Positions 8,886 through 17,977 of a stretch of DNA of 46,818 nucleotides are shown in pieces. Position numbers and translations under genes: made by a program. Source of the stretch: Planctomycetia bacterium. Lineage in GTDB: Bacteria; Planctomycetota; Planctomycetia; Gemmatales; Gemmataceae. The notes beneath the pieces were generated by a model. It had not been told where the DNA came from and did no database searches. It worked only from the letters and a program-made list of their open reading frames with translations. The stretch's first letter is position 1, and each line of letters starts with the position of its first letter. The DNA lies in assembly GCA_005808665.1 (NCBI GenBank), contig SYLG01000129.1:1-46818 (forward strand). The letters run 5' to 3'.

Positions 8886-10841
8886 TTAGGGATTCATCCA
8901 TAGGTTGGAAAATCCACGGACCTCACTTCCCTTGGGCAACCCCCTCGCCAAAAGGGCCCCTAAATCTCCCCACCGAAGGGCTCCCGGTAAAAACCTTTCA
9001 TCCTCGAGTGTTTTTAAATCCTGAAACCGAAACCCCTGAAAGTCTAACTCTGCCCTTTCGCAAAGTCCAGGGGTTGCAGCAAGGGCCAGTCCTAGCGGAA
9101 CCGCCCCGGGCCCAATGCCTGCCAGAGATGCTTTTGTTCCCATTTGCATGGCCCAAACAAGGGCCGTCTGAATGTCACGAGCCCTCTCTGCTACAATGGG
9201 TCGGTTGTAACCCCAATTGTAACCTGCAAAGGCTTGACCAATTTGGGTTCGCTTTTGCGTTTCTTTTGAAAAACCAAAAGGTTCAATCACAAAGACCCTT
9301 TTGGATTGGTTTTTTTCCGCTGCTTTGGGCAATTGCCCTTTTAGTAATCCATCGTACTCTTGACCACTTACCGCAACCAAAAGGACCGGCCCCTTGCCAT
9401 CCATTGAACTTTTGTTCAATGCCTTTAGGCGAACAAATTCTCTTGTTCCAGGGCGGGTTAAGGTGATCACCCCATCGCCTGATTGAGCTACAATTTTTTG
9501 ATTGGGTGGGGTTCCCACAGCCATCTCCATGAGAGGATCCAAAAACGCTTCAAGGGGCTTGGCGTCTCCTAGGGTATACGCTTTCCGAATGGGATTTAGG
9601 CTCGCTTGAGCTTCCTTGATAAGGCTTTCCCTAAGAACCTGGGTTGAAAGAATTCCCTCCGGAATCGCCGTACCCTTTGGAAAAATCATCAACTCGGCCG
9701 GGGGAACCGGAACAAAGGCTGATTCTTTTATGGGACCCTGTTGGCCAAGGGCAAGGTGTTTGTTGAACCAGTTGTACATGAAATCACGAGCAACCTGATT
9801 GTAATTGTGGCCGAACTCAGGCCAACATTTTGCTTTTACCAGGTCGGTTTTTTCATACATCCCATAAAGCTTTTGCAGGTCAGGGTATCCTTCCTTTTCT
9901 ATGGCAATCGTCCAGTCGTTGGCACCGGTCAGTCCCATGGGTTTGGGAGCAAACATTCCGGCCATTTCAACATTTCCGGTGCCCACTCTTAACCAGGAAG
10001 CATTCTCGCAAACGCACCCACCCTGCATCCTGGTTCCCACCATGACTGCTGAAAAATTGGCGGTTGGCCGATCGTCGATGGCACCAAGGATGAAGGTTTG
10101 GGTTCCGCCCCCACTTGATCCGGTGACGCCAATCCTCGTTGCATCGACTTCGGGCATCCCCAAAAGAAAGTCCAACGCTCGTACACTGTTGTAGGTCTGG
10201 AGGCCAAACCAATTCATGCTCCAAAGTTCCGCCTGGGGATCAGCAAAACCCTCTCGGTGTTGAATGGGTCGATTGTCGGCATAGCCCACCATGTCATAGA
10301 GAAAAACCACGCACCCCATCTTTGCCAGTTGGTGACATTTGGCCTGAACCGGGTACTTGGCTCCGTCCGGCCTCTCCTCCGCACCAATTTTCATTTCATT
10401 CAGAATTTCCTTTGCCGGGGTCTCATGAAAGCGCCCATTGGCCCAGTGTCCATGAGGGCAAAGGACACCGGGAATTTTTCCATTTTGTGCGGAGGAAAGT
10501 TTCTGGATGTCTTTTGGAACAAAAAGGCTTCCTGTGACGATTTGACCTGGCCTGCTTTCAAACCAAACATTTTGAATGGTATAAGAATCCCGATCGATTT
10601 TCGCCGTAACGGTGGTTTTAATGGGGCTTTTGGTAGGCATGGGCCACAACCCGCCCGCCGCCATTATTTGCACCCGGAGGGACCGGCATCGTTTGGCCCA
10701 AGCTTCCCTGGAGTCTGGGACCTGGAAAAAATAATCTGTGTCGTTCAGGGTTTTGGTTCGGGACCGGGAATCCCTGTCTGGCTCGGCACCGTTTAGGCTA
10801 AACGGAATGGCCAGGAAGAGAGCCAAATACAATGGTTTCAT
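8886..10841 (-). CDS. Secreted acetyl-xylan-esterase-like alpha/beta hydrolase
   Basis: A 651-aa exported hydrolase with a signal peptide (MKPLYLALFLAIPFSLNGAE). The central region is an alpha/beta-hydrolase fold of the acetyl xylan esterase/dienelactone hydrolase group: a strand ending in PGVLCPHGHWANGR near 124-137, the nucleophile elbow GVTGSSGGGTQ with Ser243, and a likely catalytic histidine at 345 (PEFGHNYNQ). The C-terminal 250 residues look like a second, degenerate hydrolase-like domain. The start ATG has GGAG 8 nt upstream. Such proteins are numerous in planctomycetes and are assumed to deacetylate polysaccharides, but no substrate can be read here. It is followed on the same strand by the eIF1-domain gene. 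Confidence 0.85.
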   Translation of the reverse strand: MKPLYLALFLAIPFSLNGAEPDRDSRSRTKTLNDTDYFFQVPDSREAWAKRCRSLRVQIMAAGGLWPMPTKSPIKTTVTAKIDRDSYTIQNVWFESRPGQIVTGSLFVPKDIQKLSSAQNGKIPGVLCPHGHWANGRFHETPAKEILNEMKIGAEERPDGAKYPVQAKCHQLAKMGCVVFLYDMVGYADNRPIQHREGFADPQAELWSMNWFGLQTYNSVRALDFLLGMPEVDATRIGVTGSSGGGTQTFILGAIDDRPTANFSAVMVGTRMQGGCVCENASWLRVGTGNVEMAGMFAPKPMGLTGANDWTIAIEKEGYPDLQKLYGMYEKTDLVKAKCWPEFGHNYNQVARDFMYNWFNKHLALGQQGPIKESAFVPVPPAELMIFPKGTAIPEGILSTQVLRESLIKEAQASLNPIRKAYTLGDAKPLEAFLDPLMEMAVGTPPNQKIVAQSGDGVITLTRPGTREFVRLKALNKSSMDGKGPVLLVAVSGQEYDGLLKGQLPKAAEKNQSKRVFVIEPFGFSKETQKRTQIGQAFAGYNWGYNRPIVAERARDIQTALVWAMQMGTKASLAGIGPGAVPLGLALAATPGLCERAELDFQGFRFQDLKTLEDERFLPGALRWGDLGALLARGLPKGSEVRGFSNLWMNP

Positions 10842-10957
10842 TACCTATGCTCCAAGGGAGGGATTTGGGTGGGGAGGAATTCAAATGGTGTGTTGTTATT
10901 GACTTAGATACCAGGGCCGTATTCGTAATCCCCAAACAGGGGAAATAAGGACCGAAA

Positions 10958-12418
10958 TCACAATACGCCTATGGGTGTCCCGTGATAAACAAAGTTAGGG
11001 CGATTTGTGGCGTCCTTCCAGGCGGCATCCTGAGGAATGCCAAGGGCATGGTATAGGGTGGCCCCAAGGTTTTCTGGAGATTGAGGATGTTCCTTGGGAT
11101 AGGCCCCGTCTTTGTCCGAGGATCCAATGACCTGGCCTCCTGCGATTCCACCCCCCGCAATCAGGACCGATTGCACCGCCCCCCAATGGTCCCGTCCAGG
11201 TAGTTTGTAATGTTCCGGAAGCCTGGTGATCTTGGGTGTTCTGCCAAATTCTCCAGCTACAAAAACCAAAGTTTGATCCAATTCCCCCGAGGCGGCGAGG
11301 TCTTCAAGCAATGCTGCCAGACCCCTGTCAAAGGGTGGAAACAATTTGTCCTTAAGGTGAGGGAAGGCGTTTCCGTGGGTGTCCCAGGTCTCGTTGTTTC
11401 CGAGGTTCACCTGAACTAAGGGGATCCCCTGTCCAACAAGCCGCCTTGCCATCAAAAGCGACCATCCAAATGCATTTTTACCATATCGTTCTTCTTCGCT
11501 TCCGCCCCGGATATCCAGGGAGGCCCGAAGTTTGGGATTGGTTAATAAAGCGGTGGCTAATTGATTCTGGGTATCCATGGAAGGGCCGGCCTTGTCTAAT
11601 GCTAATGCTTGTCTGTCAAGCCTTTCTTTCAGGGAAATCCTCCCCTCAAGGCGCCCCTCCGCAAGAAATTGGGGAAGGTCTAGGCTTGGAGCTCCAAACT
11701 TTCGCATTGCCCCATTGTCTTTGCGCTGTTGATGATCAAAATCAAATTCCGGAAACGCTCCGTAGCGACTGGCCGTAAAGGGGGAGGCCTCGATGAACCA
11801 GGCTTCCCGACTTGGATTCATTCCCGAGGCAAATTGGCCTGGAATAACCCTCCCCGTATTATGAATCAACCTTTCAGGCAGCACTACGGCCGGAGGCAAA
11901 TTGTTTTTCCCACGGGAGCCAATATCCACCAAAGCTGCTCCGGCTACCGATACAAAGGAGGGGTGATCCGTCGATTTTGACTTGCTTGGGTCAAACCCCC
12001 TGGGAAGGTCTGACCTCATGGTAAGCATCATATGATGGCTGGCAGAGTGATCATTGCTTTTGTGGGTGAGGGACCGAATTACCGACCAATGCTGGGAACA
12101 GTCTGCCAATCGGGGCAAATGTTCCGCAATGAAGAACCCGGGGGTACGGGTTGCTTTGGGTTTAAACTCACCTCGAATGTTGGCTGGAGCATCGGGTTTG
12201 GGATCGAAGCTATCATGTTGGCTTAACCCGCCCGAAAGAAAAACATAAATGGCGGCCTTGGCTCGGCCGAATCTCGTTCCTTTTTGGCCATGGTCCATGG
12301 CACGGAGGGTTTGCAATTGGGCCATTGAAAGCCCGGCCAAGGACCAAACCCCACCATGAATCGCCGTGCGACGATCTACCTTTGCATGGGTCCAAAATGT
12401 TGATCTTTTAAAGGTCAT
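10958..12418 (-). CDS. DUF1501 family protein (first copy)
   Basis: About 486 aa and a member of DUF1501, a sulfatase/alkaline-phosphatase-like superfamily abundant in planctomycetes. An N-terminal RRTAIHGGVWSLAGLSMAQL segment resembles a Tat-type export signal. Family hallmarks include YVFLSGGLSQHDSFDPKPDAP near the N terminus, VQVNLGNNETWDTHGNAF in the middle, and VFVAGEFGRTPKI followed by GRDHWGAVQSVLIAGGG near the C terminus. I use the ATG at 12418; a GTG at 12448 is in frame and neither has a strong ribosome-binding site. Unlike the second copy at 17978-19435, this gene has no DUF1553 partner beside it. The biochemical role of the family is not established. Confidence 0.88.
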   Translation of the reverse strand: MTFKRSTFWTHAKVDRRTAIHGGVWSLAGLSMAQLQTLRAMDHGQKGTRFGRAKAAIYVFLSGGLSQHDSFDPKPDAPANIRGEFKPKATRTPGFFIAEHLPRLADCSQHWSVIRSLTHKSNDHSASHHMMLTMRSDLPRGFDPSKSKSTDHPSFVSVAGAALVDIGSRGKNNLPPAVVLPERLIHNTGRVIPGQFASGMNPSREAWFIEASPFTASRYGAFPEFDFDHQQRKDNGAMRKFGAPSLDLPQFLAEGRLEGRISLKERLDRQALALDKAGPSMDTQNQLATALLTNPKLRASLDIRGGSEEERYGKNAFGWSLLMARRLVGQGIPLVQVNLGNNETWDTHGNAFPHLKDKLFPPFDRGLAALLEDLAASGELDQTLVFVAGEFGRTPKITRLPEHYKLPGRDHWGAVQSVLIAGGGIAGGQVIGSSDKDGAYPKEHPQSPENLGATLYHALGIPQDAAWKDATNRPNFVYHGTPIGVL

Positions 12419-12628
12419 TTTACCAAGCCACAAGGAGGAATTTGACACAAAAGGCCGGTATTATGTATTGTGGGGTCTAAACCCAAAGGTGTCAAACCCA
12501 ATCCGGTAATAGCCATGCTCCCATCCATTTGGCGTCCCTTGGGAAAATCATCGTTTTTGCAGCTGTAAATAATGTTGGGCCCTGGTTGGATTCCAAACAA
12601 ACGCCTCGCAAAGCAACCGTGGGGAAGG

Positions 12629-14095
12629 TCAGGGAACCGAAACCGATGGCTTGCCTGCCAAGCGATAGTCCAACGGAGGCTTCTGTTTCTTGTCCAAAAG
12701 AGGTTGATAAGCCCCGCCGGCAAGCCGCCTTTTGTGCTCGGCTTGGGCCCGGAGAACCAATTCGGGTTGGGTCATGATATCCATCGCATTCGCTGCCAAT
12801 ACCTTGGCAGCAAGCATCATCCCTTTTTGGCCAATGGAGGTTCCACCACAAGCCACCGCCTGCCATGAATGCCCAGGCGTGCCCGGAACCCAAGTGGCGG
12901 TTGAGAAACCGGCCGTTGGCACGGCCCATGAAACATCTCCCACATCGGTGGAGCCCATTGTCGTTTTCCCAGAGAGGTCCATGACCTCCTTGAGAGATTC
13001 CAAAGGGGGTGCTTTATCCGGAAAGGTTTCCCTTATTCTAAGAGCAAATGCGGTTTCTTCAGGCGTATAGGCAAGATCGTTTAAAGCCGTTAGGTTTTTT
13101 CGCGACACCTGGGCAAGCGTGTCATTGGGTAATAGTTCAAGCGTACCTCCAAGCGGGACCACCTCCAACCTGGTTTCCGTAGCAATGGCCCCTCCCTGGG
13201 CACAATTCAAAAGTCGTGGCCAAAGCTTGGATACTACCTCGGATTTTGGGTGGCGAACATAAAAAAATCCTTCCGCAAACTCGGGGACCACATTGGCCGC
13301 CCCGCCACCTGAAGTAACGGTATGATGAAGGCGTGTCCCCTCGGGAGTGTGCTCCCGCAACAGCTCCACACCGTGCATGGTCAATAGCAGGGCATCCAAA
13401 GCAGATCGCCCTTTTTCAGGGGAACCTGCGGCATGGGCGGCTTGGCCATGAAAACGAAACTTGACCGCAATGCGCGCCAAACACGAAGAATCCCCTGCGG
13501 CATTGCGACTGCCAGGATGCCAATGCAAGGCCACATCCACATCCTTGAACAGGCCCTCGCGCACCATGAACGCCTTGGCCGCTCCTCCCTCCTCCGCCGG
13601 GCAACCATAAAATCGAACGGTGCCCTTGAGGTTTCCCGCTTTGATGGCATCCCCTAATGCCATTGCCGCCGTTGCAGATGCCACTCCAAAAAGGTGATGG
13701 CCGCAGGCTTGCCCATAGCCCGTTCCCCCCAATCGGGGTTTTCGGAAAGGCACTGCCTCCTGGGAAAGTTCTGGCAAGGCATCATATTCGCCAAGGAGGG
13801 CAATGACCGGCTTCCCCGAGCCAATCGATGCGGTGAATGCGGTGGGAATACCTGCAACCTGTTTTTGAACAAGGAATCCTTCCTTGGCAAGGAGGTTTTC
13901 CAATACTTTTGATGATTGCAATTCCAGGTAACCAGGCTCGGCAAAGTCCCAAATTTTCTGGGCCGCTTTCCAAGCCATTTCGGAGCGTTTTTCCACTCCC
14001 AAAAGAACCACGGTTTTGGTTTCCTGGGCATAAATACCAGCTCCCGCCCCAAACAAAATCGTTCCAAAACAAAACAGAAATCGGCATGAAATCAT
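12629..14095 (-). CDS. M20-family amidohydrolase (AbgB-like), exported
   Basis: A 488-aa metallopeptidase of the M20D group, most like the subunit B type of p-aminobenzoyl-glutamate hydrolase. A signal peptide precedes IYAQET. Candidate metal ligands and catalytic residues are present: YDALPE with Asp105, QACGHHLFG with Cys131 and His133, CPAEEGG with Glu168/Glu169, and ALHWHPGSRN with His191/His193. The dimerisation (lid) domain fits residues of about 210-330. Its first codons overlap the stop codon of the SGNH hydrolase gene by 4 nt (ATGA), so the two are translationally coupled. Export suggests hydrolysis of an amide in the periplasm; the substrate is unknown. Confidence 0.88.
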   Translation of the reverse strand: MISCRFLFCFGTILFGAGAGIYAQETKTVVLLGVEKRSEMAWKAAQKIWDFAEPGYLELQSSKVLENLLAKEGFLVQKQVAGIPTAFTASIGSGKPVIALLGEYDALPELSQEAVPFRKPRLGGTGYGQACGHHLFGVASATAAMALGDAIKAGNLKGTVRFYGCPAEEGGAAKAFMVREGLFKDVDVALHWHPGSRNAAGDSSCLARIAVKFRFHGQAAHAAGSPEKGRSALDALLLTMHGVELLREHTPEGTRLHHTVTSGGGAANVVPEFAEGFFYVRHPKSEVVSKLWPRLLNCAQGGAIATETRLEVVPLGGTLELLPNDTLAQVSRKNLTALNDLAYTPEETAFALRIRETFPDKAPPLESLKEVMDLSGKTTMGSTDVGDVSWAVPTAGFSTATWVPGTPGHSWQAVACGGTSIGQKGMMLAAKVLAANAMDIMTQPELVLRAQAEHKRRLAGGAYQPLLDKKQKPPLDYRLAGKPSVSVP

Positions 14096-15222
14096 GGGGA
14101 GGTCCTTTTCGTTTTGGGTTTTTCAAGCAGTGCCAAAAGGGTCCAGGCATAGAGCCTGTGGCCAAAGTCGTTAGGGTGATTGAGTCCATTTCCGGTAAGG
14201 TCATGGCTATGTTTGTGGGTTAGCAAAGTTTGCCAAACCGAGGTCACATCCGCAAGGGCTACTCCCGGTTTCTCCAAAGCAGCAAGTTGGTCCCTGTAAG
14301 CGCCAAACATCTCTGCTGGGGTGTGAATCCACTCCTTGTTACCCAACATTGGCGAAACAAGTATGATTTCCGCCTCAGGGAGGTCTTGATTTATCCGGGT
14401 CACAAATTCCTTGACACGGATACCAAACCAGCTGGGGTCCCGACGGCCTACATCGTTCATGCCATAGGCAACGATGACAAGATCCGGTTTCGACTCAACC
14501 AATTTGGGCCAGTCAGAAAGGCCAAAGGAAATACTGGTTCCCGAAACGGCCCGATTGGTCAAAACGATTCTGGCACCAAACGCTTTTTCCAATCCCCCAA
14601 TCAATAGGTCAGGATACCCTTTTTGCAGGGGCGGAGCCTTCACCAGGAAGGATGCATCTAACCCCGTGGAAATGCTATCACCACTTAGGGCAATCCTGAT
14701 GTCCTTTTTCGTGAGCAACTTTTTTATTGTTTTTGGCAACAGGTCCTTTTTCGCTCCGGGTTTGGTTTCAACCCAAGGCTCTTCGGTTTCGTAGGTCACC
14801 TCCACCTGTCGGTCATGAAACCAACGACCTGGTCCATAAAGCATGTTTTGATCGGGATGCCCCACTCGATGTTTGTAACTATTGGGACTCCCTGGGGCGG
14901 GAAAAAGATCCTTCCCTTTAATGACCGGAACACCGCCTGATTTGGCGAAAATCAATCTCCTTTGGTCCTTGGAAATCTGGTATTCGTTTGGTCCAAAAAC
15001 ATGGGATCCGTTGGCTGCCACTACTTCCAGGATTCTGGTGGCCTGAAAGCCCAAACGAGCTTCCACCGGGGCCTCGTCGTTCATTTGGAGTAAAATGCTT
15101 GACTCCCGGAATACGATTCTGGTGTTTCCATCCTGGTGCCAAGGTGGCTTTTCCTTACCAAGAATTTGATCTGCAAAATGCCCCCCTTGGCAACAAATTC
15201 CCCATAACAGCAATAGAGTCAT
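14092..15222 (-). CDS. SGNH/GDSL-family hydrolase, exported
   Basis: A 376-aa protein with a short N-terminal signal (MTLLLLWGICCQGGHF). Residues of about 30-150 form a beta-rich accessory domain, and the C-terminal 200 residues are an SGNH hydrolase: block I SGDSIS with nucleophile Ser183, block II near NRAVSGTS, block III YGMNDV with Asn256, and block V HPND with His349. Members are esterases or carbohydrate deacetylases. AAGGG lies 6 nt before the ATG. The 4-nt overlap with the downstream M20 amidohydrolase suggests one operon of two exported hydrolases that may act on one substrate. Confidence 0.88.
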   Translation of the reverse strand: MTLLLLWGICCQGGHFADQILGKEKPPWHQDGNTRIVFRESSILLQMNDEAPVEARLGFQATRILEVVAANGSHVFGPNEYQISKDQRRLIFAKSGGVPVIKGKDLFPAPGSPNSYKHRVGHPDQNMLYGPGRWFHDRQVEVTYETEEPWVETKPGAKKDLLPKTIKKLLTKKDIRIALSGDSISTGLDASFLVKAPPLQKGYPDLLIGGLEKAFGARIVLTNRAVSGTSISFGLSDWPKLVESKPDLVIVAYGMNDVGRRDPSWFGIRVKEFVTRINQDLPEAEIILVSPMLGNKEWIHTPAEMFGAYRDQLAALEKPGVALADVTSVWQTLLTHKHSHDLTGNGLNHPNDFGHRLYAWTLLALLEKPKTKRTSP

Positions 15223-15542
15223 TTGGATCCCTTATGTTGGCAAACCAAGGACAAATAAACCATTTACCCTGAGGCAATTGGGAAATCCTAGCAAGCCAGT
15301 CCTAATCAATCCACTAACCATTTCCAATATTCCAACTTTGCAATAAACCGGCTGAAACAAGCCGCCCAACCAGGTTGAACACATTTCACCCATGCTAAAT
15401 TGAGTCTGCTTTCCCTAAACAGCCAATTCGCCCCGTGGCTCATCCTTTCAATGAACCAACCATTGAAAACCACACTTTTCAATGCATACATTTACGGATT
15501 ATTTACCGATAAAAAAAGGATCGCCCACAATTTAGGTGAGGC
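15223..15542. other. Intergenic region with repeated inverted TTTCAATG arms
   Basis: This 320-nt stretch lies upstream of the SGNH gene and downstream of the 708-aa gene, both on the minus strand. I see no gene in it. Three 8-9 nt elements alternate in orientation: TTTCAATG at 15446-15453, CATTGAAAA at 15461-15469 and TTTTCAATG at 15476-15484. Each neighbouring pair could form a short hairpin, so the two structures are mutually exclusive. Confidence 0.4.
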
Positions 15543-17669
15543 TTATTTTCCTGACCCCAAAGGCAAGCTGATTTTTTCAAGGATAGTACCCTCGGGGGGA
15601 TCGTTTGGGCCGTAACCCAAACGAAGGGCTTCTGTTGTGGGGACCCAATGCACCGGATTGTTGTTGGGTCCCCGCCCCTGAAATGCAGATTGGGAGTATT
15701 TCACCACCCTGCCAAGCACACACCGCCCCATTTCATCCTTTTTTTCCACGAGCAAACCCCGGTTGGAAAACTCCACAGCTTTGTTACCGTCAAAGCGGGT
15801 CCAACCCAAAAGGAACCCCTCCTTTGAATACCGATATTGGTCACGCCATGGAAGCGAAGGACTTAGTCGTTGATCCACAAAATGAACTCTATAGGAGGTG
15901 GAAAGGCAATTCGCAAATAGTGTCCTGGCAAGGACGGATTGAATCATGAAGTCACGCCTTGCCTGTTCAAAAGGGGACTTGGCAGGTCCGGATTTGGGAT
16001 CGGCAAGGCCATAACCGGTGCATGTCCATTTATCATCAAGGCTTAGATTTTTGGGAGGGCCAGGATGGCGTAATTTATCCGTAGCCATCGTTCGGAAGTT
16101 GAGGTCCATGGACTTGGGAACCAACAAATCATTGACCTCCTGATCCGCCAGGCTTAGGGCTTTTTGTGCTTTGGCAAAATCGACTTCAGCCGCCTTGATA
16201 GCGGTTTCGACCTTTGATTCCTTCGCCTTGGTTAAGGCCAATTGGCTTGATTTTTGACCCTCCCTGGCTGACTTTTGAACAGTCTGCTTTTGGGCCAAAA
16301 CCGGAGCGATTTTCTTCAACTGGGCTCTGGTTTGTTCCGAAAGGCCCAAAGCCGAGGCACCCTCCGGGGTGGCCGCTTTGGCAACAAAAAGGGCCCAATT
16401 GGTAACCTCGGGGTTACTATCACCAAAAAGATAGGAGTTTTCCTTGATATTCCCTATGTTATCATAAACGCGGTCTTCATTATCCAGAAAAAACCAGGTT
16501 AGGAACGATGGAGCGGAATATCTTGCCCCGTTGTGAACAAATACTCCGATGTCTACCCGGCTTGAGAACATGGCAGATCCGGGAACAATCGGCCTGCGAG
16601 TTTGCCAATCAACTTCGATTTCACAATCCGATCCATCCTTATTTCCAGGCTTTAAGCGCACTCGGTCCGGATCACCCTGCAAAAGAACCCAGGTAAACTT
16701 TAACGGCCGACCATTGGGGTCCTTGGTGGAGGCCGCACTAACCGACATTTTCCTGGTTTTCTGCTTACCCAGGAACACCCTGGCAATCACGCAAGGTGTG
16801 TCAGCGAGTTTTTCATCCATCAATGGATGGAAAAAATCCCTGCCCTTTTCTGGAATCATTTCGGACATCACCTTGAGGGAGACATAGGGAGCGATCTCCT
16901 CAACTTTGAGGGCATGAGCCGCTTTGGCCATTGCCAAATCGTCCACCCATGCCCCTTCGAACACGGGAGGGTGAGCCTTTCCCGTCAAGTAGTCTCCAGG
17001 ATTTTTAAGGTGCTTATTGGATTGACGAAATATTTGTTGAAGTGTAGGCATGAGAAGGCCCGTTTCGACCAATTTCTTTTTCACCACTGGTTGAAATGCG
17101 GCAAGGGTCGATGCCACCGCCTTCATAAAGGGTTGATCGGTGTAAGATGATCCCTGCGAAATGAGCAAATAGGGAGTATTGGTGGGATAAAGGTCCCCAA
17201 ATCCATCGTTGGTGCCGTTTTGCCCCGGATCAAAGTCTTTGTGTTCGGGATAAATGTACAGGTTGTTTTTGATGTACTGCTCAAATAGAAATGTTATTCC
17301 CTTGGAGGAACCGTAATATTGGCGGGGATTACTTCCTCCCAAAGTGGGTGGAGCGGAGGTTGAGGAATTACCAAAAGTTACCTCGGGTCGAATCACCCTG
17401 GCGGCAGCCCAATTGGCCCGGGCTTTTTTTTCTTCGCCTGTGTAAATAAATTTTTTGAGCTGGGGGTAGGGTTTCAGATCCAGGTCCGAGTGGGCCTCAT
17501 CCCGATTGTCGTACCAATCGCCAATGTTGCCTGATGCGGTTTTTTCAGTCCACCATTTACGGAGTAAGTCACCGGTTGGCCCTGTTACGGTTGAAATCGA
17601 CGGCTCTTGCCCTTTGATTTCAACAAAGAACACCATTAATGCCAATAACAAAACGGCATTGGTTCTCAT
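15543..17669 (-). CDS. Large exported protein of unknown function
   Basis: A 708-aa protein with a signal peptide (MRTNAVLLLALMVFFVEIKGQ). I do not recognise a catalytic domain. The first 250 residues are rich in aromatic and polar residues, with motifs such as TFGNSSTSAPPTLGGSNPRQ and YPEHKDFDPGQNGTNDGFGD. Residues of about 330-390 resemble an Ig/PKD-like beta domain (DPNGRPLKFTWVLLQGDPDR). Residues of about 455-525 are a Lys/Ala/Glu-rich helical segment, probably coiled coil. The overall plan recalls conserved planctomycete secreted proteins. It stands alone between two intergenic gaps of about 300 nt, with AAGGGG upstream of the ATG. Gene reality is strong; function is open. Confidence 0.8.
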   Translation of the reverse strand: MRTNAVLLLALMVFFVEIKGQEPSISTVTGPTGDLLRKWWTEKTASGNIGDWYDNRDEAHSDLDLKPYPQLKKFIYTGEEKKARANWAAARVIRPEVTFGNSSTSAPPTLGGSNPRQYYGSSKGITFLFEQYIKNNLYIYPEHKDFDPGQNGTNDGFGDLYPTNTPYLLISQGSSYTDQPFMKAVASTLAAFQPVVKKKLVETGLLMPTLQQIFRQSNKHLKNPGDYLTGKAHPPVFEGAWVDDLAMAKAAHALKVEEIAPYVSLKVMSEMIPEKGRDFFHPLMDEKLADTPCVIARVFLGKQKTRKMSVSAASTKDPNGRPLKFTWVLLQGDPDRVRLKPGNKDGSDCEIEVDWQTRRPIVPGSAMFSSRVDIGVFVHNGARYSAPSFLTWFFLDNEDRVYDNIGNIKENSYLFGDSNPEVTNWALFVAKAATPEGASALGLSEQTRAQLKKIAPVLAQKQTVQKSAREGQKSSQLALTKAKESKVETAIKAAEVDFAKAQKALSLADQEVNDLLVPKSMDLNFRTMATDKLRHPGPPKNLSLDDKWTCTGYGLADPKSGPAKSPFEQARRDFMIQSVLARTLFANCLSTSYRVHFVDQRLSPSLPWRDQYRYSKEGFLLGWTRFDGNKAVEFSNRGLLVEKKDEMGRCVLGRVVKYSQSAFQGRGPNNNPVHWVPTTEALRLGYGPNDPPEGTILEKISLPLGSGK

Positions 17670-17977
17670 GGATTCGATCCCCTTTCCTTGACCAATTCAA
17701 TTTTGGTGTTTTTAGGTTTTTAACCGAAAGAAGGTAGTGGATTTGGCAACCGTTTGGTTGGATCCAATGGATTCAAGGTACTGGGGGAACGCCATAAACA
17801 CTTTACCATGCGGTTATAAAATGCCTGGATTGGTGACTCCCCGGTTTTGGTTATTCATGGCAATACCGAAACACATGGCGAGAATGAAATACCATTTGCA
17901 TGCCAAATTTGGCTTTGGGTTTTATTGCAAATACCTTACCTTTATGGGTGCCTTTTTTTCAATTATAACCGGGAAAA
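17670..17977. other. Intergenic region without recognised features
   Basis: This 308-nt region lies upstream of the 708-aa secreted-protein gene and after the DUF1501 stop. It is AT-richer than the flanking genes and probably holds the promoter of the secreted-protein gene, but I could not assign a promoter, terminator or RNA. Confidence 0.3.

Noticed and set aside
8870-9466. 198-codon plus-strand frame opposite the esterase-like gene
   Set aside because: Pro-rich shadow of a well-supported hydrolase; no ribosome-binding site or domain.
10925-10957. Short CCCC/GGGG hairpin after the DUF1501 gene
   Set aside because: Only five base pairs and no T-run on the minus strand, so it is not a credible terminator.
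12492-12929. 145-codon minus-strand frame overlapping the end of the M20 gene
   Set aside because: It is in another frame of the same strand as the amidohydrolase and has no motif.
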